From contig NZ_JH992941.1 of NCBI RefSeq assembly GCF_000315485.1, forward strand, positions 1,206,107 to 1,270,106: DNA of 64,000 nt, in the 5' to 3' direction. The DNA is from Bacteroides oleiciplenus YIT 12058 (GTDB lineage: Bacteria; Bacteroidota; Bacteroidia; Bacteroidales; Bacteroidaceae). Every line of letters starts with the position of its first letter. Position 1 is the first letter of the stretch. Positions 1 to 9,032 of this stretch are shown piece by piece. Both the position numbers and the translations under genes were made by a program. The notes below the pieces were generated by a model that was not told the origin of the DNA, ran no database searches, and saw nothing but the letters and a program-made list of their open reading frames with translations.

Positions 1-516
1 CTACGTTTGCAGGAGATGGCTGAGAATCTGACCCGGATGAACGAACAGATTCAGGAGTCAAACCATATCAAGGAAGAATATATCGGACTGTTATTCAATA
101 TTTGTTCCGAATACATCTATAAGCAGGAGAATAGCCGTAAAGCATTGCTGAAAATAGCCAATACGGGTTCTATGGCCGATATATCGAAAGTGCTTCGCGG
201 ACAATCTTCCACTTCCGAGGACTTCAAGCTTTTTATCAGTAAGTTCGATACGATATTTCTTTCTATCTTCCCTAATTTCATAGAGTCGTTCAATGCTCTG
301 TTAAAAGAGGAAGAGCGAGTGCAGGTTAAAGAAGGTGAACTGTTGACTCCAGAGTTGCGTATATATGCTCTCATACGTTTGGGAATAAATGATAATTCGA
401 AGATTGCCAACTTCCTCCATTATTCACTTCAGACAGTTTATAATTACCGGATGAAAATGAGAAATAAAGCCATAGTTCCGGGCAAGGATTTGGCTATTCA
501 GGTACAAAAACTATAG
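1..516 (+). CDS. C-terminal part of a DUF6377/TPR-type membrane regulator (partial)
   Basis: The reading frame is open from base 1, so the gene begins upstream of the window; the visible methionine at 7 is internal. About 172 residues are seen. The start looks like the cytoplasmic coiled coil that follows the membrane segment in this family (QEMAENLTRMNEQIQESN). The end has an HTH-like stretch, LTPELRIYALIRLGINDNSKIANFLHYSLQTVYNYR, seen here in two parts: a helix around LRIYALIRLG and a recognition helix around SLQTVYNYRMKMR. Full-length relatives carry periplasmic TPR repeats, one membrane helix and this C-terminal domain. It lies directly upstream of a SusC/SusD/phosphatase operon on the same strand and is probably its regulator, which is an inference from position. 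The family assignment is moderately secure and the signal sensed is unknown. Confidence 0.75.
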   Translation, partial: LRLQEMAENLTRMNEQIQESNHIKEEYIGLLFNICSEYIYKQENSRKALLKIANTGSMADISKVLRGQSSTSEDFKLFISKFDTIFLSIFPNFIESFNALLKEEERVQVKEGELLTPELRIYALIRLGINDNSKIANFLHYSLQTVYNYRMKMRNKAIVPGKDLAIQVQKL

Positions 517-726
517 TTTTACACTTCCTTTGTTCTTACTTTTAAACTTCTACTATCAAATATTAATTCTTTGATAGATAGTTGCTTACTTCCTATATTC
601 TTCTTGATTGACTTACTTTTTTGTATCGTGTAGTTGTGTTGCACTGTCATTGAAATTACTTTTGCTTCCATAATTGATTCTCATATCACTTGAGACGCAG
701 TTAGCCTTGGATTTATTGAATGTATG

Positions 727-739
727 ATGTGGATCACAT
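727..739. promoter_or_regulatory. Palindrome ATGTG-GAT-CACAT just upstream of the -7 box
   Basis: A perfect 5-bp inverted repeat with a 3-bp centre ends three bases before the TACCTTTG promoter box at 742-749. The position, between the -33 and -7 elements, fits an operator for the downstream SusC gene. The binding protein is unknown. Confidence 0.4.
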
Positions 740-741
740 GA

Positions 742-749
742 TACCTTTG
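742..749 (+). promoter_or_regulatory. Bacteroides -7 promoter box of the SusC/SusD/phosphatase operon
   Basis: TACCTTTG matches the Bacteroides -7 consensus TAnnTTTG. It lies 32 bp before the SusC start codon. No clear TTTG is seen 20 nt upstream, which suits a promoter that needs an activator. The 265-bp gap from 517 holds nothing else clear apart from an AT-rich inverted repeat (ATCAAA ... TTTGAT) near 556-577. Confidence 0.6.
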
Positions 750-781
750 TTACACGTATAATTAACTAATTAAAAACTATT

Positions 782-3757
782 ATGAAGAACAAGAAAAATC
801 CGGAAACTTTTGGAAGTAGGTGGCGGTATGTTTGGGTACTGTTTGCTTTGGTTTTCAGTGTGAATGTTGTTGCACAGAAAACGGTGGTGAAAGGTAATAT
901 CCTCGATAAGGATAATCTGCCTATTATAGGAGCGAATATTTTAGAAAAGGGGACGTCAAACGGAACGATTAGTGATGTGGACGGTAATTTTACACTTTCA
1001 GTCACGAGCCCTGGTGCTGTTTTGCTTATTACATACATAGGTTATAAAAACGTAGAAAAACCTGCCTCCGCCAACATGAAAATTGTGATGGCGGAAGATA
1101 GCGAGATGCTTGAGGACGTGGTTGTCATCGGTTACGGTAGCGTGAAGAAATCGGATGCGACAGGTTCGGTGACTGCCATCAAACCGGATGATTTTAATAA
1201 GGGACTGCGCACAACGGCTCAGGATGCTTTGGTAGGTAAAGTGCCGGGAGTGAACGTAGTATCCAGCTCAGGTGCTCCGGGAACAGGTGCTACCATCCGC
1301 ATCAGAAGCGGTGCTTCTCTTTCCGCTTCTAACGATCCGTTGATTGTGATTGACGGCGTGCCTGTGGATAACTCCACTATCGAAGGTGGCGGCAATGTTA
1401 TCGGTGGTATCAACCCGGATGACATAGAGACGTTTACAGTGCTGAAAGACGCTTCGGCCACTGCCATTTACGGTTCACGTGCTTCGAATGGTGTGATTGT
1501 CATCACTACGAAGAAAGGAGCTGATACCAATTTGCGCTTTAATTATTCAACCAATCTGTCGGTGAGTACAGTTACGGAAACGCTGGACATTCTCTCCGCC
1601 GACGAATTCCGTCAGTTTGTGCCTACCGTATCCGGAGTGCCGTCTTCCGTGACTCTGGGCACTGCATCCACAGATTGGCAGGACGAGATTTACCGGACTG
1701 CTTTCGGGCAAGAGCACAATTTTTCCGTTTCGGGCAAGGTGAAACAAAATGCTCCTTATCGCGTCTCTGTCGGATATACCAACCAGAATGGTGTTGTACG
1801 CACCAACAATTATGAGAGATTTACATTTAACGGTGGCATCTCTCCCAAGTTCTTTGATAAACACCTCACGGTTGACCTGAACCTGAAAGTGTCTTATGAG
1901 AATAATAAGAAAGTCGATGAAAGCGTAGTGAATAATGCGCTTCGTTATGATCCCACCCATCCTGTTAAAACCGGAAGTTCCACGGCGGCTACCGACCCCG
2001 GGTTAGGTTATTTTATCTGGATGAATGGTAACTCCCCTATGGCTATCCAGACGGATAATCCTGTGGCACAGCTTGACTTGCAGGATATTCGTAACAAAGT
2101 GACACGTTCTATCGGTAATGCATCTTTCAATTATAAGGTGCATCACCTTGAAGACTTGCAGCTGAACATGAATCTGGGGTATGATGTATTGACAAGTAAA
2201 TATTCGAAGGAAGTGCCTGAACTGGCTGGTATGATGTACACTTCTAATATGAAAGATGGTACGGGACTTGTGTACGACTCCAAGCAGAACAAGCGGAATT
2301 ATCTGTTGGATTTATATGCTAACTATTCGCACGTGTTCAATGAGAAACACAATTTCAGTGCGATGGGCGGATATGGCTGGCAACATTTCTGGAAGAAGTT
2401 CGACGCTACTACCTTCTCTCCGGAAGGAAAAGAACTCTTCTCTCCCAATCACTATGAGTCGGAGTATTACCTGCTTTCGTTCTACGGTCGTCTGAATTAC
2501 TCGTATGACAATCGCTATATGATAACTGCCACGCTTCGTTCGGATGCTTCATCCCGTTTTGCGAAGGGTAACCGCTGGGGATTGTTCCCTTCCGTGGCAT
2601 TGGGATGGAAAATCAGCCAGGAGGCTTTTCTGAGGGATTCGGATGTTCTGTCCGACTTGAAGTTGCGCTTAAGCTACGGACAGACCGGACAACAGGATAT
2701 CCTGAACGACTATCCCTACATGACCACTTTTACGGTATCTTATCCTGAAGCCTGCTATCAGTTTGGCGATAAATGGTATAATACCTATCGGCCGAATGGT
2801 TACGACTCTGATATCAAGTGGGAAACTACCGAAACTTATAATATCGGACTGGATTATGGTTTCCTTAATAACCGCATCTATGGTTCTGTGGACTATTATC
2901 AGCGCCATACCAAAGATTTGCTGAATACCATCCCTGTTATTTCAGGAACCAATTACTCTTCTGTAATCACCACGAATATCGGCGAGATGGATAATAAAGG
3001 ATTTGAATTTTCCATCAACGCAGTACCGGTGCATACGAAGGACTGGAAGTGGACGGTAGGTATGAACTATACTTGGAACGATTCGAAAATTACGAAACTG
3101 AATGTAGTGGACTCGGAAGCTAACTTTGTGCAGACCGGAGCTATTTCAGGCACGGGTAAGACGGTGCAGGTATTCATGGTGGGCGAACGTCCTTACACTT
3201 TCTATCTGGCAAAACAGGCCTATGATGATAAAGGCAAAGCGATAGAAGGTCAATATGTACAGCCTGACGGCTCTGTGTCGGCAACGGAAACCAAGTATGC
3301 CACCAATAAGAGCGCACTTCCCGAATCGTACCTGGGATTCAATACCCAGTTGAGCTATAAGAACTGGGATTTTGCTATCAGCGGACACGGTGCTTTCGGT
3401 AATTATGTCTACAACTACATTGCTGCCGACCAATACGTGCAGTCTGTTTATAGTGACCAGGGTAATTTCTCGAATATTCTGCGCAGAACCAAAGATACAG
3501 GTTTCCAGAACCAGCAGCTCTATTCAGACTATTTCCTGGAAAAAGGAAACTTCTTCCGGATTGATAACATCTCACTGGGTTATACTTTCAGGAAATTGTG
3601 GGATAGTTCAAGTTCTTTGCGACTGACTTTCGGTGTTCAGAACGTGGCTACCTTTACCGGTTATTCCGGTATTGACCCGGAAATCTACAGTGGTATCGAT
3701 AAGGAAATATACCCTCGTCCACGAGTATTTTCATTAAGTGCTAATTTAAGTTTCTAA
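782..3757 (+). CDS. SusC/RagA-type TonB-dependent outer-membrane receptor
   Basis: This protein imports a substrate across the outer membrane using TonB energy, working with the SusD lipoprotein encoded next to it. At 991 residues it has the usual SusC size. An N-terminal signal sequence ends near VVAQ. A carboxypeptidase-regulatory-like domain follows at about residues 32-110 (VVKGNILDKDNLPIIGANI). The family linker then reads EDVVVIGYGSVKKSDATGS at about 112-130, before the plug (VIDGVP, KDASATAIYGSRASNGVI) and a long beta-barrel ending in an aromatic residue (SANLSF). It is first in an operon with SusD, 22 bp apart, and a histidine phosphatase. The substrate cannot be read from the protein itself; the phosphatase neighbour suggests an organic phosphate such as inositol phosphates rather than a plain glycan. 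Confidence 0.96.
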   Translation: MKNKKNPETFGSRWRYVWVLFALVFSVNVVAQKTVVKGNILDKDNLPIIGANILEKGTSNGTISDVDGNFTLSVTSPGAVLLITYIGYKNVEKPASANMKIVMAEDSEMLEDVVVIGYGSVKKSDATGSVTAIKPDDFNKGLRTTAQDALVGKVPGVNVVSSSGAPGTGATIRIRSGASLSASNDPLIVIDGVPVDNSTIEGGGNVIGGINPDDIETFTVLKDASATAIYGSRASNGVIVITTKKGADTNLRFNYSTNLSVSTVTETLDILSADEFRQFVPTVSGVPSSVTLGTASTDWQDEIYRTAFGQEHNFSVSGKVKQNAPYRVSVGYTNQNGVVRTNNYERFTFNGGISPKFFDKHLTVDLNLKVSYENNKKVDESVVNNALRYDPTHPVKTGSSTAATDPGLGYFIWMNGNSPMAIQTDNPVAQLDLQDIRNKVTRSIGNASFNYKVHHLEDLQLNMNLGYDVLTSKYSKEVPELAGMMYTSNMKDGTGLVYDSKQNKRNYLLDLYANYSHVFNEKHNFSAMGGYGWQHFWKKFDATTFSPEGKELFSPNHYESEYYLLSFYGRLNYSYDNRYMITATLRSDASSRFAKGNRWGLFPSVALGWKISQEAFLRDSDVLSDLKLRLSYGQTGQQDILNDYPYMTTFTVSYPEACYQFGDKWYNTYRPNGYDSDIKWETTETYNIGLDYGFLNNRIYGSVDYYQRHTKDLLNTIPVISGTNYSSVITTNIGEMDNKGFEFSINAVPVHTKDWKWTVGMNYTWNDSKITKLNVVDSEANFVQTGAISGTGKTVQVFMVGERPYTFYLAKQAYDDKGKAIEGQYVQPDGSVSATETKYATNKSALPESYLGFNTQLSYKNWDFAISGHGAFGNYVYNYIAADQYVQSVYSDQGNFSNILRRTKDTGFQNQQLYSDYFLEKGNFFRIDNISLGYTFRKLWDSSSSLRLTFGVQNVATFTGYSGIDPEIYSGIDKEIYPRPRVFSLSANLSF

Positions 3758-3779
3758 CGAATTAAAAATACTATGTTAT

Positions 3780-5477
3780 ATGAAAAATATAATTATCTAT
3801 TCATTCAATCTATTTCTCTTGGTCACATGTCTGACTTCGTGCCTGGGTGACCTCGATACCATGCCATTGGATAATAATCAGTTGGTAAGCGACCAGGTAT
3901 ATAGGACCAAAGATGGCTATGCAGGCGTGCTGGCAAAGTGCTACTCATCTCTGATTCTGACCGGACAACAGGGCGGCGATGGTGGTAATGGCGACCTGGA
4001 AGGCGCCAATGAGGGATATTCCGGTTATGTGCGTCTGTTGTTCTATTTGCAGGAGATGAGCACGGATAACTTCTTGATGCCTTCTTCTTCTAACGGTTTG
4101 CGTAAGTGTCTGAATCTGCAATGGGATGCCTCTAATGCTTCGGTTGTCACTTGGACTTACCAGCGGCTTTATATGAGTATTGCCTATTGTAATGAGCTGT
4201 TGCGTGAATGTACGGAAGGGAAATTGCAGGATAGAGGTCTTTGGGAAGAGATGAAGGACGAGTATGTCAGCTACAGAGCCGAAGCGCGGTTCATACGTGC
4301 ATATTGTTATTCTATGCTTTGCGACTTGTTCGGCTCTGTGCCGTATGTAGACGAACATACCGGTGTGAAGGAAATTCCTGTTCAATATACCCGTAAGCAG
4401 ATTTTTGAGTATGCGGAAAGTGAACTGCTGGCTATTGAGAACGAACTGAAAGCTCCGGGGGAAAATGAGTACGGACGGATTGACCGCATAGCCGATTGGT
4501 TCCTGCTCGCCCGTATGTATCTGAATGCGGAATCCTGGATTAACGAGAATAGATACCAGGATGCCTACACCTATGCAAAGAAAGTCATTACAGACGGGCA
4601 TTATCCGCTGGCTGCCGATTATCGTGAAATCTTTCTGGCCGATAACAAGACTTGCCAGGAAATCATCTGGGGCTTGGTACAGGATGGACAACGTGCCCAA
4701 AGTTCAGCCGGAACAAACTTCTATGTGAAAGCTTTTGTGAACGGTCCGATGGATGAGTTGTATAAGACCGGTGTCGGTTCGAGAGGCTGGGGTAATGTTC
4801 GTGCCAAGATGACGCTGGTGGATGCTTTTGATGCGGATGATGTGGCCTTCAATGTGAATGACACTTGGGGTAACGGAAAAAAAGATAAGCGTGCCCAATT
4901 CATGACTGCCCTTCCCAATCAAGTGAAAGAAACCTGGGATTCGGAGCTGAATATGACCAGTACCTTTACGTGTGGTTATGGCTATATCAAATGGAGAAAT
5001 GTGACTAAAGACGACCAGTTGTGCGCTTCAGGAGATGCATATACTTCTATTGACTTTCCATTGTTCCGTACGGCCGACGCCTACCTGATGGCAGCCGAAG
5101 CTATCTTGCGCGGGGCAAATGGCACGGATGTAGAGGCACTGGGCTATGTCAATGAAGTCAGGGCGAGGGCATATATGTCCGGTAAGTATGCAAAGACCGG
5201 CGTTCGTTCTGATGTTTCGGGAGAAATCGGTCTCAATGAACTCTCTTTAGACTTTATTCTGAGCGAGCGCCAGAAAGAACTGGCATCCGAACTGACAAGA
5301 CGTACCGACCTGATTCGTTTTGGTAAATATACGAAAGGTAATAATTGGGATTGGAAGAACGGTGCCCGTCTGGGAGAAGATGTGGATGACAAGTATAAGC
5401 TGTTCCCAATTCCGGAAAGTGAACTGACGAATAATCCGGCATTGAAGCAAAATGACGGTTATAAACAAATAAATTAA
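3780..5477 (+). CDS. SusD/RagB-type outer-membrane nutrient-binding lipoprotein
   Basis: This surface lipoprotein caps the SusC barrel and delivers substrate to it. The 565-residue length is typical. The N-terminus has a hydrophobic signal and a lipobox, LTSC, so the mature protein starts at about Cys21 followed by LGDLDTMP. The fold markers of the family are present: the early GDLDTMPLDNN segment, TPR-like helices in the middle (AEARFIRAYCYSMLCDLFGSVPYVDE), and the C-terminal SusD motif with LFPIPESELTNNPALKQN. The gene follows its SusC by 22 bp and precedes the phosphatase by 7 bp, so all three are almost certainly one transcript. The ligand is unknown. Confidence 0.96.
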   Translation: MKNIIIYSFNLFLLVTCLTSCLGDLDTMPLDNNQLVSDQVYRTKDGYAGVLAKCYSSLILTGQQGGDGGNGDLEGANEGYSGYVRLLFYLQEMSTDNFLMPSSSNGLRKCLNLQWDASNASVVTWTYQRLYMSIAYCNELLRECTEGKLQDRGLWEEMKDEYVSYRAEARFIRAYCYSMLCDLFGSVPYVDEHTGVKEIPVQYTRKQIFEYAESELLAIENELKAPGENEYGRIDRIADWFLLARMYLNAESWINENRYQDAYTYAKKVITDGHYPLAADYREIFLADNKTCQEIIWGLVQDGQRAQSSAGTNFYVKAFVNGPMDELYKTGVGSRGWGNVRAKMTLVDAFDADDVAFNVNDTWGNGKKDKRAQFMTALPNQVKETWDSELNMTSTFTCGYGYIKWRNVTKDDQLCASGDAYTSIDFPLFRTADAYLMAAEAILRGANGTDVEALGYVNEVRARAYMSGKYAKTGVRSDVSGEIGLNELSLDFILSERQKELASELTRRTDLIRFGKYTKGNNWDWKNGARLGEDVDDKYKLFPIPESELTNNPALKQNDGYKQIN

Positions 5478-5484
5478 GAATAGA

Positions 5485-6762
5485 ATGAGACTGAAACAAG
5501 TACTGTTATGTAGTATGATGTGGATGTGCTGCGTCCCGCTTGGGGCGCAGACATCCAAAGAAGAGATGTTTTCCACTATTGAGAAAACGGGTGGAGTCTA
5601 TTGGGCCTATCCGCTTGATTTCGCCCCGCAGACCCGGGCTCCCAAAGGATATAAACCATTCTATGTGAGCCACTATGGACGGCATGGTTCCCGTTATCTG
5701 ATTGGCGACCGTGATTATAAATGGCTGGTCGACCTTTTTGGAGAAGCGCATCGTGAGGGTGCACTTTCCGACTTGGGAGAAGATGCTTATCAGCGTTTAC
5801 TGAAGGTGTGGGAAGAAGCGGAAGGCCATGGAGGTGATCTGACTCCGTTAGGTGTCCGTCAGCACCGTGGAATTGCAGAAAGAATGTATGCCGCATTTCC
5901 CGAAGCTTTTAAGGGCAGCCCTTCTATTTCTGCCCGTTCTACCGTTGTGCTGCGTTGTGCGATGAGTATGGTGGCTTTTGGTGATCGTTTGAAGGAGCTG
6001 AATCCCAATCTGCGCATTTCTTATGAGGCTAGCCATAAGTATATGGACTACTTGAATTACCACACGGATGAATCCAACCGCTTTACTTCTTCCACTGACG
6101 GTCCGTGGGCTGAAGAATATAGAAAGTTTGAAGATGTCCACACCAATCCCGGCCGGTTGATTGCTTCTTTATTTAAGGACAAGCGTTTCATACTGAAGAA
6201 AGTGAATCCGAAGGAAGTGATGTGGGGTATGTACTGGGTGGCGAGTGATATGCAGAATGCAGAGACAAAGGTTTCTTTCTATGATTTGTTTCAGCCCCAG
6301 GAACTGTTTGATTTGTGGCAGTGCATCAACTATCGTTTCTATGTGGGCAATGCAAATCATGCCGACGGGAAAGGGATTGTTGTAGCCAATGCGAAATCAT
6401 TGTTGCAGAATATTCTGGATAGCGCTGATGAGGCTATTCAGAAAGGAGACATAGCTGCTACCCTTCGCTTCGGGCATGATGGCAATGTGATTCCTTTGGT
6501 GGCATTGATGCAGATAGAGAATTGCAATGTTGCCGTAGATGATCCTTACGAGGTGTATAAAGTGTGGAGCGATTTTAAGGTAGTCCCTATGGCTGCTAAT
6601 GTGCAGATTGTCTTCTTCCGGAATGAAAAAGGAAGTGCGGACGATATTCTGGTTAAGATACTGCATAATGAACATGAAGTACACATTCCGGTACAGACCG
6701 ACCAGTTTCCTTTCTATAAATGGAGCGATGTGGAGAGCTACTACCGGAACTTATTGAAATAA
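5485..6762 (+). CDS. Secreted histidine-type phosphatase, phytase/MINPP-like
   Basis: Predicted branch-2 histidine phosphatase that hydrolyses phosphate monoesters, most likely inositol polyphosphates such as phytate. The catalytic RHG motif is present as HYGRHGSRY (His67), and the proton-donor motif appears as FGHDGN (His331-Asp332). A signal peptide precedes GAQTSKEE, so the enzyme is exported to the periplasm, outer surface or vesicles. The 425-residue length fits the family, which has characterised Bacteroides members. It starts 7 bp after the SusD stop, inside the operon, and a terminator follows. Placing a phosphatase directly with SusC/SusD suggests that the outer-membrane pair takes up inositol phosphates or a phosphorylated product; that link is inference. 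Phosphatase class is secure, phytate specificity less so. Confidence 0.88.
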   Translation: MRLKQVLLCSMMWMCCVPLGAQTSKEEMFSTIEKTGGVYWAYPLDFAPQTRAPKGYKPFYVSHYGRHGSRYLIGDRDYKWLVDLFGEAHREGALSDLGEDAYQRLLKVWEEAEGHGGDLTPLGVRQHRGIAERMYAAFPEAFKGSPSISARSTVVLRCAMSMVAFGDRLKELNPNLRISYEASHKYMDYLNYHTDESNRFTSSTDGPWAEEYRKFEDVHTNPGRLIASLFKDKRFILKKVNPKEVMWGMYWVASDMQNAETKVSFYDLFQPQELFDLWQCINYRFYVGNANHADGKGIVVANAKSLLQNILDSADEAIQKGDIAATLRFGHDGNVIPLVALMQIENCNVAVDDPYEVYKVWSDFKVVPMAANVQIVFFRNEKGSADDILVKILHNEHEVHIPVQTDQFPFYKWSDVESYYRNLLK

Positions 6763-6804
6763 AGCACAGTTTTAAAGTTAACAATATTGAGACTACTAAT
6801 TGGG

Positions 6805-6838
6805 AAGTGTGCCGATGGGATATCGGTACACTTCTTTT
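6805..6838 (+). terminator. Rho-independent terminator after the phosphatase gene
   Basis: A 12-bp stem, AAGTGTGCCGAT against ATCGGTACACTT (one G-T pair), is followed by CTTTT. It closes the SusC/SusD/phosphatase operon. Confidence 0.8.
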
Positions 6839-6892
6839 GCTAATATAATGTTAATGCTTTCCTGTTTATATGCTATTTCATAAGAAAACCTT

Positions 6893-6900
6893 TATCTTTG
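6893..6900 (+). promoter_or_regulatory. -7 promoter box of metK (TATCTTTG)
   Basis: This exact TAnnTTTG match lies just upstream of the SAM-II-like element, so transcription would start near 6907 and include the whole aptamer in the leader. Confidence 0.7.
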
Positions 6901-6913
6901 CACCCGAAAATGA

Positions 6914-6964
6914 AATGTGGAAAGATTTGAGTAGCTTGCAACCACAGAAAAAAATGCTAAAACA
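6914..6964 (+). ncRNA. SAM-II-like riboswitch in the metK leader
   Basis: The element has the SAM-II layout. The P1 stem is TGTGG (6916-6920) with CCACA (6942-6946). The loop holds the conserved GATTTG (6924-6929) and TTGCAA (6936-6941). The 3' tail is A-rich with ATGCTAAAA (6954-6962), which pairs back into the loop in this H-type pseudoknot class. It sits directly after the promoter and upstream of S-adenosylmethionine synthetase, so SAM feedback control is expected. The start codon is about 100 nt downstream, and a separate 7-bp hairpin with a CCG loop at 6978-6994 may be the expression platform. The assignment is by motif match only. Confidence 0.8.
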
Positions 6965-7063
6965 CATCCTTTTCTGACGATGCTCCGAGCATCGGGATAT
7001 GCATGTCTACTCACCTGGTCCCCGCTTTTCATTCTTTAATTATTCATTCTTTAATTTAGAAGT

Positions 7064-8356
7064 ATGGGATATTTATTCACATCCGAATCGGTGTCTGAAG
7101 GACACCCCGACAAAGTGGCCGATCAAATATCGGACGCTGTGCTTGACAAACTGTTGGCTTACGACCCCAGTTCGAAAGTAGCTTGCGAAACTCTGGTAAC
7201 TACCGGACAGGTGGTGCTGGCTGGAGAAGTGAAAACCAAAGCGTACGTTGACCTACAACTCATTGCGCGCGAAGTAATTCAGAAAATCGGCTATACCAAG
7301 GGCGAGTACATGTTCGAAAGTAACTCGTGTGGTGTATTGTCCGCTATTCATGAGCAAAGTCCCGACATTAACCGTGGTGTAGAGCGTCAGGACCCTATGG
7401 AACAGGGTGCAGGCGACCAGGGAATGATGTTCGGCTATGCTACTAACGAAACAGAAAACTACATGCCTCTTTCTCTCGACCTGTCACACCGCATCCTGCA
7501 AGTGCTGGCCGACATTCGTCGCGAAGGCAAGGAAATGACTTATCTCCGCCCCGATTCCAAGAGTCAGGTAACCATTGAATATGATGATAACGGTACACCC
7601 GTCCGCATCGATACGATCGTAGTTTCTACCCAGCATGATGACTTCATCCAGCCGGCTGACGACAGCGAAGCTGCCCAGTTGAAAGCGGATGAAGAGATGC
7701 TTGCCACCATCCGCCGGGATGTAATCAACATCCTGATGCCGCGTGTGATAGCTTCTATTCATGCAGAGAAAGTACTTGCATTGTTCAACGACCATATCAC
7801 TTACCACGTTAATCCTACCGGAAAGTTCGTTATCGGCGGTCCTCACGGAGATACAGGTCTGACGGGACGTAAGATTATCGTAGATACTTATGGAGGCAAG
7901 GGTGCTCATGGTGGTGGCGCTTTCTCCGGTAAAGACCCCTCGAAGGTGGACCGTAGTGCTGCTTATGCAGCCCGTCACATTGCCAAGAACCTGGTAGCTG
8001 CCGGTGTAGCCGACGAAATGTTGGTACAGGTGTCTTATGCGATTGGTGTTGCACGCCCCATCAATATTTACGTCAACACTTACGGACGTGGGCACGTAAA
8101 CATGAGCGATGGTGAGATTGCGAAGAAGATTGACGAACTCTTCGACCTTCGTCCGAAGGCTATCGAGGACCGCTTGAAACTTCGTAACCCTATCTATCAG
8201 GAAACTGCCGCTTACGGACATCTGGGACGTGAACCGCAGGTGATAACCAAGCACTTCAAATCCCGCTATGAAGGTGATAAGGATGTAGAGGTAGAACTCT
8301 TCACCTGGGAGAAGCTGGATTATGTGGATAAGGTGAAGGCTGCTTTCGGTTTATAA
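7064..8356 (+). CDS. metK: S-adenosylmethionine synthetase
   Basis: Makes S-adenosylmethionine from methionine and ATP in the cytoplasm. The 430-residue protein opens with the family N-terminus [23 protein letters not shown]. It carries the ATP-binding and signature segments [12 protein letters not shown] and [18 protein letters not shown], and a K/D-containing loop ([16 protein letters not shown]). It is about 30 residues longer than the E. coli enzyme, as is usual in Bacteroidota. The start at GGGATATTTATTC follows a leader with the SAM-II-like riboswitch. It appears monocistronic, since a strong terminator follows. Confidence 0.98.
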   Translation: MGYLFTSESVSEGHPDKVADQISDAVLDKLLAYDPSSKVACETLVTTGQVVLAGEVKTKAYVDLQLIAREVIQKIGYTKGEYMFESNSCGVLSAIHEQSPDINRGVERQDPMEQGAGDQGMMFGYATNETENYMPLSLDLSHRILQVLADIRREGKEMTYLRPDSKSQVTIEYDDNGTPVRIDTIVVSTQHDDFIQPADDSEAAQLKADEEMLATIRRDVINILMPRVIASIHAEKVLALFNDHITYHVNPTGKFVIGGPHGDTGLTGRKIIVDTYGGKGAHGGGAFSGKDPSKVDRSAAYAARHIAKNLVAAGVADEMLVQVSYAIGVARPINIYVNTYGRGHVNMSDGEIAKKIDELFDLRPKAIEDRLKLRNPIYQETAAYGHLGREPQVITKHFKSRYEGDKDVEVELFTWEKLDYVDKVKAAFGL

Positions 8357-8400
8357 TCTTCAATTAGTAATCAGCGTAGCTTTACAAGCTATTTACATAG

Positions 8401-8450
8401 AAGGCTGTCCTTTCGCACTGAATTTTCGGTGCGGAAGTGACAGCCTTTGT
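8401..8450 (+). terminator. Terminator after metK
   Basis: A long interrupted hairpin pairs AAGGCTGTC with GACAGCCTT and CTTTCGCAC with GTGCGGAAG, then runs into TTTGTT. It lies 45 bp after the metK stop. Confidence 0.8.
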
Positions 8451-8465
8451 TCGTGAGGATGTTGT

Positions 8466-9032
8466 TTATGAGAGTAAGAACCGGTTAGCAGGTATCAGCC
8501 GGATGTGTCTGCCGTCTTCTTCAAAAGAATCGGTCTGATTAGTGGTTACAATAGTACCTTCTTGTAAATTGAATGCTTTCATGGCTTCCAGTAGTCCGTT
8601 ATATTCACGCGTGAAGTTTTGGTCAGTTATTTGGTGACAAACTTGAATGGCATGGAGTACTTTGCCTTTTTCGGCAACGATGAAATCACATTCTCCTTTT
8701 TCTTTATAGTAGTAGATATTGCCCGGTTTCCTACGCAGGTGCAAAAAGATGAGATTTTTTAGTTTATGGCCCGTGGCATCTGAAAAGTTTGCGGAGGCTT
8801 CATTCACCAATCCCAGATCCATGGCATATACTTTCTTGGGGTTTCGGGATTGTACTTTCAGCGAATAACTGAATATGGGGACAAATTCTAGTAGATAAGA
8901 TTGCTGATAGAAAGAGAAGTAATCCAGAAAGGTGGATGCAGCCTTTATATCAAACATGCCCACCAATTTGCCGGCTGATACCAGGTTGCCTACATTGGAT
9001 AACAGATATACGATTTTATTTGCTATCGACAA
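8466..9032 (-). pseudogene. C-terminal remnant of an AAA ATPase with a DUF4143 domain
   Basis: The 188-residue frame matches only the C-terminal half of the common ATPase/DUF4143 family: a winged-helix-like start (YLLSNVGNLVSAGKLVGMFDIK), then a nuclease-like part with ECDFIV and HAIQVCHQITDQNF. The N-terminal P-loop ATPase half, about 190 residues in full-length proteins, is missing. The only start available is TTG at 9032, and an in-frame TGA lies just upstream. Full-length members are usually stand-alone ATPases of unknown role. This copy is most likely a decaying fragment. Confidence 0.7.
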
